Shown here: positions 10,762-21,199 of the stretch, in pieces
Layout: every line of letters starts with the position of its first letter
How positions within the stretch are numbered: the first letter of the stretch is position 1
DNA from: Pseudomonadota bacterium
GTDB taxonomy: Bacteria > Pseudomonadota > Gammaproteobacteria > Pseudomonadales > Oleiphilaceae
Assembly (NCBI GenBank): GCA_002747395.1
Contig: PDPE01000029.1
Span: 60,933 to 124,932, forward strand
DNA: 64,000 nt
Direction: 5' to 3'
Notes under the pieces: generated by a model
The model's input: only the letters and a program-made list of their open reading frames with translations
What the model was told of the DNA's origin: nothing
Databases searched by the model: none
Translations under genes and position numbers: made by a program

Positions 10762-11959
10762 TTTTTTTCGCGGTTCCGGGAACATAGATAAAACGGATAT
10801 CCTGGCCAATCATGCGCATATCCCTGAGTTCAAGCGGCTTCCTGTACGCCATCGAAGTCAAGGGCAACTGAAGCAGGGGTCGGGCCTCGCTTCCCATCAA
10901 AACCGGTGCCATATAGACCCATAGCTCATCGACCAGCCCGGTCTGAACAAACTCTCCGGCCAGACCGGCACCCGCCTCGATCAGCACTTCGTTACATGAT
11001 CGCCTGTTCAGCTCACGCACAAACGCATGGAGATCAATAGCCAGTTTGTCACCATTAACAAAATTTTCGGCATTGGCTACTGTGACAAACTGAACGGGTA
11101 GCAGCTCGAATCTGGCTTCCGCAAAGCCTGCCAGATCCGGTTTGCGGATTGAATGTGCATTGATGCAATCAGGGATAACCAGACAGGACTTTCCCGGTTG
11201 ATAAAAAATCCGGGATGCAACAGGAATCTGACCGGTGGAGGAGATAATATATCTGTCAGGCTGCGGTTTTCGCTGCAACAACCGGCGCTGCAGCAGCTTT
11301 GTTTCAGGGTCAGAGGACAGGGAAAGTGACTCCGTGCGCACTGTCATTCCAGGGTCGTCATACTGGACTGTGCCAACCCCGGTAACAATTGCGGATGAAC
11401 GGGCTCTCAGTTTTTGTACATCAGCGCGAGCCTGTGGGCCGGTAATCCATTTGCTTTCACCTGATTGCATGGCCGTTCGACCATCCAGGCTCATTGCCAG
11501 TTTGACCCGGATATAGGGCCGCCCCTGCTCGAAACGATGAAAAAAACCGGGATTCAGAGCTTTTGCCAATTCTGCCAGCATACCTTTTTCCACCTGGATT
11601 CCGGCATCGATCAAAAGTTTGGCCCCCTTGCCTGCCACCAGCGGGTTAGGGTCAACCGTTGCAAACACGACGCGACTGACACCTGCGTCAATCAGGGCTT
11701 TTGCACACGGGGGAGTTTTGCCGGTGTGAGCACAGGGTTCAAGTGTCACATAGGCTGTACTGCCTCCCGCTTCGGCACCGGCAGAACGCAGTGCGTGTAC
11801 CTCGGCGTGAGGTTCACCGGAAATCTGATGCCAACCCTCACCGATGACCCTGTCCTGTTTGACCAGAACGCAACCAACACGGGGGTTGGGATCAGTAGTA
11901 AACAGGCCCAGTTGCGCCAGTTGGATGGCACGGGCCATATATTCAGTATCGGAGCGCAA
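10757..11959 (-). CDS. ribD: Diaminohydroxyphosphoribosylaminopyrimidine deaminase / uracil reductase
   Basis: NPRVGCVLVKQDRVIGEGWH; GEPHAEVHAL; VTLEPCAHTGKTPPCAKALI. Confidence 0.96.
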   Translation of the reverse strand: MRSDTEYMARAIQLAQLGLFTTDPNPRVGCVLVKQDRVIGEGWHQISGEPHAEVHALRSAGAEAGGSTAYVTLEPCAHTGKTPPCAKALIDAGVSRVVFATVDPNPLVAGKGAKLLIDAGIQVEKGMLAELAKALNPGFFHRFEQGRPYIRVKLAMSLDGRTAMQSGESKWITGPQARADVQKLRARSSAIVTGVGTVQYDDPGMTVRTESLSLSSDPETKLLQRRLLQRKPQPDRYIISSTGQIPVASRIFYQPGKSCLVIPDCINAHSIRKPDLAGFAEARFELLPVQFVTVANAENFVNGDKLAIDLHAFVRELNRRSCNEVLIEAGAGLAGEFVQTGLVDELWVYMAPVLMGSEARPLLQLPLTSMAYRKPLELRDMRMIGQDIRFIYVPGTAKKT

Positions 11960-11980
11960 AATGGTTACCCAATTTTCAGA

Positions 11981-12484
11981 TCAGGCGTCCGGGGCGGACG
12001 ATTCCTTTTTTTTCCCGGACAAACGGTTATTTTGCCCGGACAGGCGATCAACTTCTTCTCTGAACTCATTAATATCCTGAAAACTTCGATAAACCGAGGC
12101 AAAACGCACGTACGCCACTTCATCCAGACGTCGCAGTTCAGACATCACTTCTTCACCCACAACCAGCGACTTGACTTCACGTTCACCGGTTGCCCGAATC
12201 CTGTATTTGATATTAAAAACGGCAGTATCGATATCTTCAAGGCTGACCGGGCGCTTTTCCAATGCCTTGACGATCCCCTCCCGCATTTTTTCCTCATCAA
12301 AGGGTTGGCGTGTACCATCCTGTTTGATGATTCCGGGCATCAACAACTCTGCGGTTTCATAGGTTGTGAACCGCTCCTTGCAGGACACACACTCGCGTCG
12401 CCTGCGCACCTGATCCCCCTCTGCAACCAGTCGGGAATCAATGACTTTGGTATCGGCAGCACTGCAAAAGGGACAATGCATCAA
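11981..12484 (-). CDS. nrdR: Transcriptional repressor NrdR
   Basis: [19 protein letters not shown]...[20 protein letters not shown]-cone. Confidence 0.97.
   Translation of the reverse strand: MMHCPFCSAADTKVIDSRLVAEGDQVRRRRECVSCKERFTTYETAELLMPGIIKQDGTRQPFDEEKMREGIVKALEKRPVSLEDIDTAVFNIKYRIRATGEREVKSLVVGEEVMSELRRLDEVAYVRFASVYRSFQDINEFREEVDRLSGQNNRLSGKKKESSAPDA
12005..12046. repeat. 21-bp in-frame duplication in nrdR C-terminus
   Basis: Two 21-nt units encoding RLSGQNN / RLSGKKK. Confidence 0.8.
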
Positions 12485-12502
12485 GACACTCCTGAAAAGC
12501 GG

Positions 12503-13756
12503 TTAACGATAAACCGGGAACTCGGCACAAAGCGCCTTTACTTTTTCTTTCACTTCCGCGATCACAGCCTGATTGGAAATGTCTTCCAGTACATCACACA
12601 TCCAGCCGGCCAGTTTTTTCGCTTCCGCTTCTCCAAAACCTCTGCGCGTGATGGCAGGGGTTCCGATACGCAACCCGCTGGTCACGAAGGGTGAACGAGG
12701 GTCATCAGGTACCGCATTCTTGTTCACAGTGATATTGGCGAGTCCCAAAGCTGCATCCGCGTCTTTACCTGTAATATCCTTCTTGATCAAATCAAGCAGG
12801 AACAGGTGATCATCAGTACCATTTGAAACAATATCGAAACCTCTTTCCATAAACACTCTCACCATCGCTTGCGCATTGGCGACGACCTGTTTTTGACAGG
12901 ACTTGAACTCGTCTTCCATGGCCTCTTTAAAGCACACGGCCTTTGCGGCAATAACATGCATCAACGGGCCACCCTGGCTTTCCGGGAATACGGCAAAGTT
13001 CAGTTTCTTCTCAATTTCTTCGTTGGCTTTGGCAAGAATCAGGCCGCCACGAGGGCCACCCAGGGTCTTGTGAGTGGTTGTGGTGGTTACATCAGCGATT
13101 TGAACCGGGCTGGGGTAAACCCCTGCGGCAACAAGACCGGCAATATGTGCCATATCAACCAGCAGGTAAGCACCCACTTCATCGGCTATTTCACGAAATT
13201 TGTTCCAGTCAATCACCCGGGAGTAAGCGGAAAAACCCGCAACGATCATTTTTGGTTTATGTGCACGCGCCAGTTCAGCCACCTGATTATAATCGATTTC
13301 ACCCGTTTCCGGGTTCAGGCCATACTGTACCGCGTTGTAAATACGACCGGAAAAGCTGACTGAAGCTCCGTGCGTAAGATGCCCGCCATGTGCCAGACTC
13401 ATACCCAATACAGTATCGCCTGCCTTGCACAGAGCCATGTAAACTGCCGCGTTGGCCTGCGATCCGGAGTGTGGCTGAACATTGGCGTAGTCTGCCCCGA
13501 ATAGCTCTTTGGCACGATCTATTGCCAGCTGCTCGACCACATCGACATACTCACAGCCGCCGTAATAGCGCTTGCCCGGATAACCTTCTGCATATTTATT
13601 GGTCAGCACAGAACCCTGCGCTTCCATCACTCGCGGACTGGTATAGTTTTCGGAAGCAATCAACTCGATGTGCTCTTCCTGTCGCTGAACCTCCGCCTGC
13701 ATCGCAGACCAGACCTCGTCATCAAAACCGGCAATTTTCATATCCTGGGTAAACAT
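12503..13756 (-). CDS. glyA: Serine hydroxymethyltransferase
   Basis: [58 protein letters not shown]. Confidence 0.98.
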   Translation of the reverse strand: MFTQDMKIAGFDDEVWSAMQAEVQRQEEHIELIASENYTSPRVMEAQGSVLTNKYAEGYPGKRYYGGCEYVDVVEQLAIDRAKELFGADYANVQPHSGSQANAAVYMALCKAGDTVLGMSLAHGGHLTHGASVSFSGRIYNAVQYGLNPETGEIDYNQVAELARAHKPKMIVAGFSAYSRVIDWNKFREIADEVGAYLLVDMAHIAGLVAAGVYPSPVQIADVTTTTTHKTLGGPRGGLILAKANEEIEKKLNFAVFPESQGGPLMHVIAAKAVCFKEAMEDEFKSCQKQVVANAQAMVRVFMERGFDIVSNGTDDHLFLLDLIKKDITGKDADAALGLANITVNKNAVPDDPRSPFVTSGLRIGTPAITRRGFGEAEAKKLAGWMCDVLEDISNQAVIAEVKEKVKALCAEFPVYR

Positions 13757-13901
13757 CTGTTATCACAACCTCTACAAGTGAGCGCGTGGAGAAAGGCGGG
13801 TATTTTAACCAAATAATGCACAGTATCCTAGCCGTTATTCAGGTTTATCAGTTATTTCTCAACGCCATTCGCCCCGACATTGTTGATCGCCGCAGGATAT
13901 C

Positions 13902-13964
13902 CTGGCAACAGATACCCGGAGACTGGCAACAGATGCCTGGACAAAAGCAACAGAAGCACATTAC
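13902..13964. repeat. 21-bp imperfect tandem array (3 units) at 3' end of ABC permease gene
   Basis: CTGGCAACAGATACCCGGAGA / CTGGCAACAGATGCCTGGACA / AAAGCAACAGAAGCACATTAC; last unit contains the stop codon. Confidence 0.88.
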
Positions 13965-15100
13965 CGCCCTCTGCGTAATAACCACCATGCGCCAATGGAA
14001 TAAAGCAAAAACAGCCCCCATAACTGCCCAATCCCTGCGGCAGCATGAAAAAAATCTTCACCCATCTGATTCAGATGCAATACCGCATTAATGGCCGCCG
14101 TCGCCGGCACCCACTGCACCAGCCAGTTAATCCAGAATGGAATCACGCTGACGGGCCAGACAAATCCGGCACTGAATACAAGAGGCAGGGAACTGAGAAG
14201 CACGAAAAAGGTTGCCAGCTCTCGTCTTGGCAGCAACTGACCGAGAATAACGCCCAGGGCTGTGGCTGAAAGCAGGAATGGCACAAAGAATTGAACAAGC
14301 TGACCAATGCTTGCCAGTCGCGGCAAACCATAGTACTGAAAACAGTCACCGAAGTAATACAAAATTATGGGAATGTAGATAATAAAAAATGCCAGCAACC
14401 TGATCAGAAGCAACTGCAGTGGCTGCGCCTGCTGAAAGTACCCGTTTTCTCCCCTGCGTTTTTTCTCTCTTGTCGAGACACCGTAAAGAGCGACCGCGAT
14501 CAACAGGGTCTGATGAATGATGAGCACAAAAACCGCCGGAACAACATAGGTGACATAACCTGTGGTCGGATTAAATGCCGGAATGGCGTTCAATACAACC
14601 GGGCTGAGGCTATCCCCGGATGACAGCATCGGCTTTCCGGCAAGTGCCACTCGATGCAATCCCACACTGTCGTCCAGCGCTTCGGCGGCAGCCGTAATAC
14701 CCTCGGCAATTGCACCATAAACCAGGAAGTATGATCCGTCGCCCGCATAGACAAGCGGTGGACTGCGACGAAGGAGAATATCCCGACCAAAGTTTTCCGG
14801 AATCTGCAGAAAGCCTCTGATCTGGCGCCGAATCAGCATATCCCTGGCATCTGCCCGGCTGTTGGCGTTCACCACAATATCCACTTGCGGTGTCGCCTGT
14901 ACCATACGAATCAGTTTACGACTGGTCACCGAATTATCATCATCTATGATAGCAATCTTCTGTTCTCGGGGAATCTGGTGAAGATAAGGCTGAGGGTAAA
15001 GAAAAGAGTAAAAGAGAATACCCGCGATCACCGTAAGCAAGATGGTTTTATCCGACAAAATGCCTTTTAATTCATTATACAAGAGGTGATACCAACTCAT
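13961..15100 (-). CDS. ABC-2 type transporter permease (YhhJ-like)
   Basis: N-terminal TM, IDDDNSVTSRKLIRMVQ extracytoplasmic domain, C-terminal TM cluster with VLSSLPLVFSAGFVWPVSVIPFWINWL. Confidence 0.85.
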   Translation of the reverse strand: MSWYHLLYNELKGILSDKTILLTVIAGILFYSFLYPQPYLHQIPREQKIAIIDDDNSVTSRKLIRMVQATPQVDIVVNANSRADARDMLIRRQIRGFLQIPENFGRDILLRRSPPLVYAGDGSYFLVYGAIAEGITAAAEALDDSVGLHRVALAGKPMLSSGDSLSPVVLNAIPAFNPTTGYVTYVVPAVFVLIIHQTLLIAVALYGVSTREKKRRGENGYFQQAQPLQLLLIRLLAFFIIYIPIILYYFGDCFQYYGLPRLASIGQLVQFFVPFLLSATALGVILGQLLPRRELATFFVLLSSLPLVFSAGFVWPVSVIPFWINWLVQWVPATAAINAVLHLNQMGEDFFHAAAGIGQLWGLFLLYSIGAWWLLRRGR

Positions 15101-16266
15101 AACACAGCTCCCCTGTTTTTGTTGCGTACCCGCCATATCACCAAAGCAACCAGGATATAAACAGGTAAAAAAGCCGCCAGATTCACCAGAGAAGGTACTA
15201 TTGCCGATAAGGGAGCAGCATGGTTCAGCACACTTATCTGCACCTCCATGTACGAAGCTATGGGCAGAATGGCATTCCAGCTTCGGGCGAACAGATCCAT
15301 ATCGGTCAGGGGAAAAGTCACCCCCATAAAGGCAAAACCTGGCGCTGTATAGGCAGCAGCCACACCGAGCGCCCGAGCCGGATCACGAACAAGCAGATAA
15401 ACAAGTGTCGCCACCCCCTGACAGGCCAGGATGGTCAGCCACTGGGAAAAGAGCACCCAGCGTATTTCACCGTTCATCGGCCACCCCATTGAGGCAAACA
15501 GAGAAAGGAAGAACAGGGAAAGAGCGAGGAAAATCACCTGGTAAAAAATCAGTCGCACCAGCATTTTCGGAACAACGAAGCCAAGCAACCAGCGATCCAC
15601 ACCCGTTCTTCTTTCCTCGGCAGCCCAAACCAATACCATCGCCGAGACCATTATAATCTGCCAGATAGCAGGAAGAATTGCCGTGACCAGAAACTGGCTG
15701 TAGTCAAGGCCGGTATTATAAAGAGAGGTGATCTGTCTTCGGCTGGGAACAGCCTCGCCCATCGCCTGCAGCGGCACGGGGCTCCCGCTCCTCATCTCGC
15801 GCTCTGTGGCAAGAGAGGCATTGAAAGTGGCAATGACCGCTTTGGTGGCAGAATCAAGTATTTTACCCACCAGGACAAACTGATAATTGCAACGAGTGGT
15901 CAGTCTCGGGCTGAACCCTTTTATGACATTTTGCTCAAATCGGGCCGGAATAGTGACCGTCCCGTAAACCTGGCCACCCCGCAACGCCGTCGCGGCGTCT
16001 TGTTCAGAGGGCATCACACGCAACTGAAGACTATCATCACCATCAAGCGCCATCAACAGGGAACGAGAGAGCGAAGAATTATCGTAGTCCACTACCGCCA
16101 GGGGCAATTCGTGAACAATGCCCTGACGAAAAAGCAGAAGAAAAAAAACAAAAAGAGCAACAGGAATAAATGTAACCGAAGCAAAAAGCCAGGGGTCGGA
16201 TAACAATAACTGCCGCTCACTGCGCAACAGTGCGATCAACCCCGGTTTATCGGAACACTCAGACAT
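15097..16266 (-). CDS. ABC-2 type transporter permease
   Basis: VVDYDNSSLSRSLLMALDGDDSLQL; C-terminal TM domain; overlaps neighbours by 1-4 nt. Confidence 0.85.
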   Translation of the reverse strand: MSECSDKPGLIALLRSERQLLLSDPWLFASVTFIPVALFVFFLLLFRQGIVHELPLAVVDYDNSSLSRSLLMALDGDDSLQLRVMPSEQDAATALRGGQVYGTVTIPARFEQNVIKGFSPRLTTRCNYQFVLVGKILDSATKAVIATFNASLATEREMRSGSPVPLQAMGEAVPSRRQITSLYNTGLDYSQFLVTAILPAIWQIIMVSAMVLVWAAEERRTGVDRWLLGFVVPKMLVRLIFYQVIFLALSLFFLSLFASMGWPMNGEIRWVLFSQWLTILACQGVATLVYLLVRDPARALGVAAAYTAPGFAFMGVTFPLTDMDLFARSWNAILPIASYMEVQISVLNHAAPLSAIVPSLVNLAAFLPVYILVALVIWRVRNKNRGAVL

Positions 16267-17252
16267 CAGGGCACCAGCACACTCATCCCGGCTCGCAAAT
16301 CAGCCACCGGTTCAATGGGACGCGCTTCCACAGCGAAGGTACGCATATCAAAATCCTTTCTGATATCCGTGGCGCGCCAGGTCGCGTAATCTCCCATTAC
16401 GGCAATGCTGAAGACCCTGAAGCGAACAACCCTGTTACCAAGAGCGGGGATTCGTCCGTCAAACTCATAGCCCTTTTTCCACTGTTGCAGCGAGTCTTCA
16501 CGAATATGCATGACGACCCAACTGTCCTTCATATCAATTACCCTTACCACGGGAAATCCCTGAGGAGCCAGCTCTCCCGGATAAAGCAGAACCTGACTCA
16601 CCTGACCATCATACAGACTGCTGATTTGCAGATCAGCGGCGATGGCCTCAACTTCGGCTACGGCACCCGCCGCCATCTTTTCACGCTCTCTGGCCGCTTT
16701 TTTGGTTTCACTGCGGCTACCCTCTTCTGTCATTTTATACATCTGCAATGCGGCGGTTGCGGTGTGCCTTGCTGCCTGCCAGGCAGTGTATGCCTCATCA
16801 CGCTTCTGCTCTGCCACCACGCCATCGCGGTAGAGGTTTTCCACTCTGCGGTAGCTCTTTTCTGCCAGCTTTGCGACAGCATCCGCCTTTCGCCACTGTT
16901 CTTTCGCCACATCAATCTGCTGGCGGCGAGCTCCGGCCTCCGCCTCCTCCACCAGGGCCCCGGCAGCCTGCTCACCCGCTTTTGCCTGTTCAATCCTGGC
17001 CTCGAGTTCCGGGCTATAAAGAGAAAAAACAGGCTGCCCCTTTTTCACTGCATCGCCCTTGCGCACATAAAGCTCACTGATCCGGCCCGCAACCTTGGAT
17101 GAGATACTGTAACTGCGCGCTTCAATCTGTCCCTGCAGATGCACGGGTAAAGGCTGATAAGCCTGCCAGAAGCTGTAACCGAGCCAGCAGAGCAATGCAA
17201 TAAAAAAAGTGGCAAGAAGGAAATCAGGGAGTTTGGCCATAGTGTTTTTCAT
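16266..17252 (-). CDS. HlyD-family secretion/efflux periplasmic adaptor
   Basis: N-terminal TM; QIEARSYSISSKVAGRISELYVRKGDAVKKGQPVFSLYSPELEARIEQAKAG. Confidence 0.9.
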   Translation of the reverse strand: MKNTMAKLPDFLLATFFIALLCWLGYSFWQAYQPLPVHLQGQIEARSYSISSKVAGRISELYVRKGDAVKKGQPVFSLYSPELEARIEQAKAGEQAAGALVEEAEAGARRQQIDVAKEQWRKADAVAKLAEKSYRRVENLYRDGVVAEQKRDEAYTAWQAARHTATAALQMYKMTEEGSRSETKKAAREREKMAAGAVAEVEAIAADLQISSLYDGQVSQVLLYPGELAPQGFPVVRVIDMKDSWVVMHIREDSLQQWKKGYEFDGRIPALGNRVVRFRVFSIAVMGDYATWRATDIRKDFDMRTFAVEARPIEPVADLRAGMSVLVP

Positions 17253-18820
17253 TGCTCATTACCTCTCGGGGTCACCTCTTGATATCGCTTCCTGGCATAA
17301 CTGTCAAAACTGCCCATTTCACCACTCATCGCGAGCAAACGAGTCAAACGAATCACATAATCATATGAGGCCACCAACTGTTTGGTCTTGACTTCTTCAA
17401 GGAAAAGATGGGCATCCACGACATCCAGGGAGGTCGAGACACCCTGGGAGAAGCCTTTTTCCCGCAATCGAACGGTTTCTTCCGCAAGGGTGATACTGGA
17501 TTTCAAGCCACGAAATTCGCTGGCCGATTGTATGGCTTCCTGCCAGTTCTTTTCGACCAGAACCGAAAGATCGCGCTCAGCCTGGCTGTAAAGGTAGCCA
17601 AGGCTGTCAAGGGCAGAACGAGCTGCCCGCAGTTTACTGCCACGACCGCCGGGGTCAAGCAACTTCATGCCAATACCAACCCCTGCTACCCAATCAGGAG
17701 CAGACTCCCCGACAATAGAATCATCCTTGTAGAGCTTGTAGTGACCAAAAAGAAAAATATCCGGGTAATAATGGCCCTTTTCCATCTCAATCAAACTTTC
17801 GGCCTGCTTCTTTTTTACCTTGAGCAGGGTCAGCCCGGGATGGTTATTGAGAGTCTGATCGACAAAATGCGCCATCTCCGGCAAATTGCCAGAAATAAAA
17901 AGGGGCGTTTGGGGAATAACACCCTCCTGTCGCAACATCCGGTCAAGGGCAAGCTCTGCAATCTCAAGGGCTCTGCGTGATTTTTCGCTTTTAACCTTTG
18001 CCCGATCAAAGGCTGCTTCTGCCTTCAATCGCTCTACTTTGGCAATCTGCCCCTGTTTCTCCAGGGCACGGGCGTGCTCAAAATGTAACTGAAGACCTTT
18101 TTCTACCTCTTTGTGGGTAGCCAGAACCTGCTTTCTCAATACCAGCCCGAAATAGACTCTGGCCAGAACCTCATATTGCACTCGACGCAGCAAGGATAAT
18201 CTGGCTTTGGCTGTCTCCGTTTGTTGCTCGGCGATATCCTGTACGGCCTGTATTCGCCAACCGGTAAAAACAGGCCAGAACGCATTGATCGAACTGGTAA
18301 AAACATTTTCATCCAGGATCTCGGTGGTGGTATCCAGGCCTCCGTCCGCAACGCCCTGCAACAAGGCGCCCATTTCAGCAGCAAATTGCGGTGAAATACT
18401 GCCTGCCCGAACAAGCCCTGCCAAAGAATGTTGAACCCCGGCAGGAGATAGAGAAGCCATGGGTTCCATCTCGGCGGCGTCCATTTCAACCGGGTCTGAT
18501 AATCGGGTATAGCTTCCACCCAGGGTAATACCGGGAAGATCCAGCGCAGCGGCAGCCTGCTGCAGTTCTTTCTGCTGCTCTATGGCTGAGCGCCGGGCAG
18601 CAAACAGGTCACTGCGCTCTTGCAACTGCTGCCAGGCTTGCTCAAAGCCCAGACCTGCGCCGGTATTGTCAGATGCCATCAGGGAGCGAGGCGGCATCAC
18701 CGCAAATACCACAAAAAACAGCATTAAAAAAAACGGATTATTTGTATTCACGACATTTGTTGATTCCGAGTATAAACAGAAAAATTTCTGCTTCTGCCTG
18801 ATTGATGCGGTGATCTGCAA
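17249..18820 (-). CDS. TolC-family outer membrane efflux protein
   Basis: Paired coiled-coil/OEP repeats: LDLPGITLGGSYTRLSDPVEMDAAEM..., GVGIGMKLLDPGGRGSKLRAARSALDSLGYLYSQAERDL. Confidence 0.87.
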   Translation of the reverse strand: MQITASIRQKQKFFCLYSESTNVVNTNNPFFLMLFFVVFAVMPPRSLMASDNTGAGLGFEQAWQQLQERSDLFAARRSAIEQQKELQQAAAALDLPGITLGGSYTRLSDPVEMDAAEMEPMASLSPAGVQHSLAGLVRAGSISPQFAAEMGALLQGVADGGLDTTTEILDENVFTSSINAFWPVFTGWRIQAVQDIAEQQTETAKARLSLLRRVQYEVLARVYFGLVLRKQVLATHKEVEKGLQLHFEHARALEKQGQIAKVERLKAEAAFDRAKVKSEKSRRALEIAELALDRMLRQEGVIPQTPLFISGNLPEMAHFVDQTLNNHPGLTLLKVKKKQAESLIEMEKGHYYPDIFLFGHYKLYKDDSIVGESAPDWVAGVGIGMKLLDPGGRGSKLRAARSALDSLGYLYSQAERDLSVLVEKNWQEAIQSASEFRGLKSSITLAEETVRLREKGFSQGVSTSLDVVDAHLFLEEVKTKQLVASYDYVIRLTRLLAMSGEMGSFDSYARKRYQEVTPRGNEQ

Positions 18821-18908
18821 CGGGGCATTGCACCGGTCAGCAAAGGCATTGAGCTCGCTTCAGCCTGGCCAATGCCTGCCCCCTTCTCCCGGGATGATGT
18901 TCCGGCAC

Positions 18909-19625
18909 TCAAGCCATTAATTTCAGCTCTTCGATCAAGGCCTTGTCCTCGGTGGCCATAATTTCGAAAATATGCTTGTGCAAGCGCCGCTTGTGCTCGC
19001 CAAAAATGCCGCGCGGCTTTTTGAAGGTCGCAGCAAATTCCAACGCCTGAACCAGAGTCGCCTCCGCATCGGGACAGGCACTGTGAATAACATGATGGGC
19101 TTCAAGCTCGCTGGCGGTTGCCCGTCTGCCCGTCAGTTTCAGGTCATTCAACAGGTAATGGGGCATGGCTTTTTTAACAAAGGCTATCATGCTCGGCATA
19201 AAGGGAATGGAAATATCCACTTCGGGGAAGCAGAAGTAACCCCGATCCGCTCGCATAAAGCGGAAATCGCAAGCACAGGCCAACATCGCGCCGTTGCCGA
19301 AGGCGTGGCCGGTGATCGCTGCAATAACAGGGAACGGTGCTGACAGAAGTCGAGTAAAAACATCATTCATACCATACATGAATGCCTTGATGTCATCATG
19401 GCGCTTTTCTTTCAGCGCCGCACCCAGGTAGTGCAAATCAACTCCCTGACTCCAGTTTTTCTTATCGCTCGAGGTAATCACCATCGCACGAATACTGCGA
19501 TCCGCTTCCGCCTGATCAATCGCAGCCAGCATCGCCTGTGCAAACTCCAGATTCTGTCGGTTCTCGCCATTATTCAGGGTTACCAGGGCAATTTTGCCAC
19601 GTGTTTCATACTCTATTACCGCCAT
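18909..19625 (-). CDS. Enoyl-CoA hydratase/isomerase family protein
   Basis: IALVTLNNGENRQNLEFAQAML; AAITGHAFGNGAMLACACDFRFM; PEVDISIPF. Confidence 0.9.
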   Translation of the reverse strand: MAVIEYETRGKIALVTLNNGENRQNLEFAQAMLAAIDQAEADRSIRAMVITSSDKKNWSQGVDLHYLGAALKEKRHDDIKAFMYGMNDVFTRLLSAPFPVIAAITGHAFGNGAMLACACDFRFMRADRGYFCFPEVDISIPFMPSMIAFVKKAMPHYLLNDLKLTGRRATASELEAHHVIHSACPDAEATLVQALEFAATFKKPRGIFGEHKRRLHKHIFEIMATEDKALIEELKLMA

Positions 19626-19773
19626 TTGGTTTCTCGCTTTCGTTGTCAGCTTTGATAAAAATAAGGAAGGTTAAGAATAAGAAGCATTCGCCACCATTTC
19701 AACCCTTCGTGTACTCGTATCTCCACTTCTCTTGCGATAAACTGAAGTCATCATCAATGAGGAGAGGTGCAGC

Positions 19774-21069
19774 ATGCCGACGGTACAATTGCTTTTGACG
19801 GGTAACGAGCTGATGAGCGGCGATATTGTTGACAGCAACTCGGGCATGATCGCCAGATTGTTGCTGGAACAGGGTATTCCACTGGAGCGAAAAATCACCC
19901 TTGGCGACAATTTGAAAGCACTGAGCAGAGAAATCGAGTCGATCAGCCAGCATGCAGACATACTCATCGTCAATGGCGGTCTGGGCCCAACCTCGGATGA
20001 CCTGACAGCCGACGCCCTGGCCAATGCTGCCGGAGTAAAAACTACCGAGCACGCTGATGCCCTCGCACAGATTGCTGCCTGGTGCAAAAAACGCGGCTTC
20101 GACCTGAACGAACCCAACCGCAAACAGGCACGCCTGCCCCAGGATTGCGAGATTATTCCCAACCCTGTCGGTAGCGCCCCCGGATTTCACCTCACGCTGA
20201 ACCACTGCCTGATTATTTGTACTCCCGGCGTGCCTGGAGAACTGAAAGCCATGATGAACGGCACCATCATACCGCTTGTCACTTCCCGCCATTCCGGCCA
20301 GGCACCCTGCCGGACTCAACGATTTCAGGTTTTCGGGTTGGGCGAAGCCACAATACAAAAACTGATCTCCGGGCGATTGCCTGACTGGCCTTCAGATATC
20401 CAAATTGGCTACCGGGCCTCCCTGCCTTTTATTGACATCAAGCTCACAACCGCATCGACAATCGAAGCCGCACAGGTGACCAGGTGGCTTGACAAGGCCA
20501 AAGCGGTGCTTGGCCATCATGTGATTGGAGACAGTGGAGCGCCGCTGTCAGAAATCGTCATTAACCAGCTACGCAGCCAGGGCATCAGACTGGCAACCGC
20601 CGAAAGCTGCACCGGCGGGCTGATCGCCTCTCAACTGACACGAATTGCAGGAGCCTCTGATGTTTTCGATGCCGGCTTTGTGACCTATTCAAACGCAATG
20701 AAGTCAGCCATGCTCGGAGTCAAACCGGAGACACTCGACACGCATGGTGCCGTCAGCGAGGAAGTAGTCAATGAGATGGCAATGGGTGCCATCGACATTA
20801 GCGGCGCAGACCTGGCCATTGCCGTTTCGGGCATTGCCGGCCCCTCGGGTGGAACCGATGACAAACCCGTCGGCACAGTCTGGATTGCCTGGGGAAGCGC
20901 CCGAAAACTGAATTCCTGCCAGTTGTACATTCCCGGCCATCGTGAGTTTTTCCAGAATATCGTCACCCATATTTCACTCGACCTGATACGGCGCCTGCTA
21001 CTTGATATTGATGAACCCCCGCAATACTTTTTCGACCGATCACCAAAAACCGATCACCAAAAAGAGTAG
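19774..21069 (+). CDS. cinA: CinA-family protein (nicotinamide-nucleotide amidohydrolase)
   Basis: LLTGNELMSGDIVDSNSGMIARLL; NGGLGPTSDDLTADAL; C-terminal ATAESCTGGLIASQLTRIAGASDVFDAGFVTYSNAMK. Confidence 0.93.
   Translation: MPTVQLLLTGNELMSGDIVDSNSGMIARLLLEQGIPLERKITLGDNLKALSREIESISQHADILIVNGGLGPTSDDLTADALANAAGVKTTEHADALAQIAAWCKKRGFDLNEPNRKQARLPQDCEIIPNPVGSAPGFHLTLNHCLIICTPGVPGELKAMMNGTIIPLVTSRHSGQAPCRTQRFQVFGLGEATIQKLISGRLPDWPSDIQIGYRASLPFIDIKLTTASTIEAAQVTRWLDKAKAVLGHHVIGDSGAPLSEIVINQLRSQGIRLATAESCTGGLIASQLTRIAGASDVFDAGFVTYSNAMKSAMLGVKPETLDTHGAVSEEVVNEMAMGAIDISGADLAIAVSGIAGPSGGTDDKPVGTVWIAWGSARKLNSCQLYIPGHREFFQNIVTHISLDLIRRLLLDIDEPPQYFFDRSPKTDHQKE
21035..21066. repeat. 14-bp exact tandem duplication just before cinA stop codon
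   Basis: ACCGATCACCAAAA x2 (21035-21048, 21049-21062) then AGAG TAG. Confidence 0.85.
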
Positions 21070-21199
21070 CCACACAACACCACTGGACCACTGCTGCCAG
21101 CAAGGCTGTCAAACGCATTTATCGGGATGTATCCGGTCTGGACTGTCGGCTACCGGTCATAGTAAAAAGTAAAAACCAAAAAATAAAAGGGGGCAGAAT

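Noticed and set aside
11465-12694. 409-aa + strand ORF
   Set aside because: Antisense shadow of ribD/nrdR/glyA; translation is compositionally odd and matches nothing; the minus-strand genes are unambiguous.
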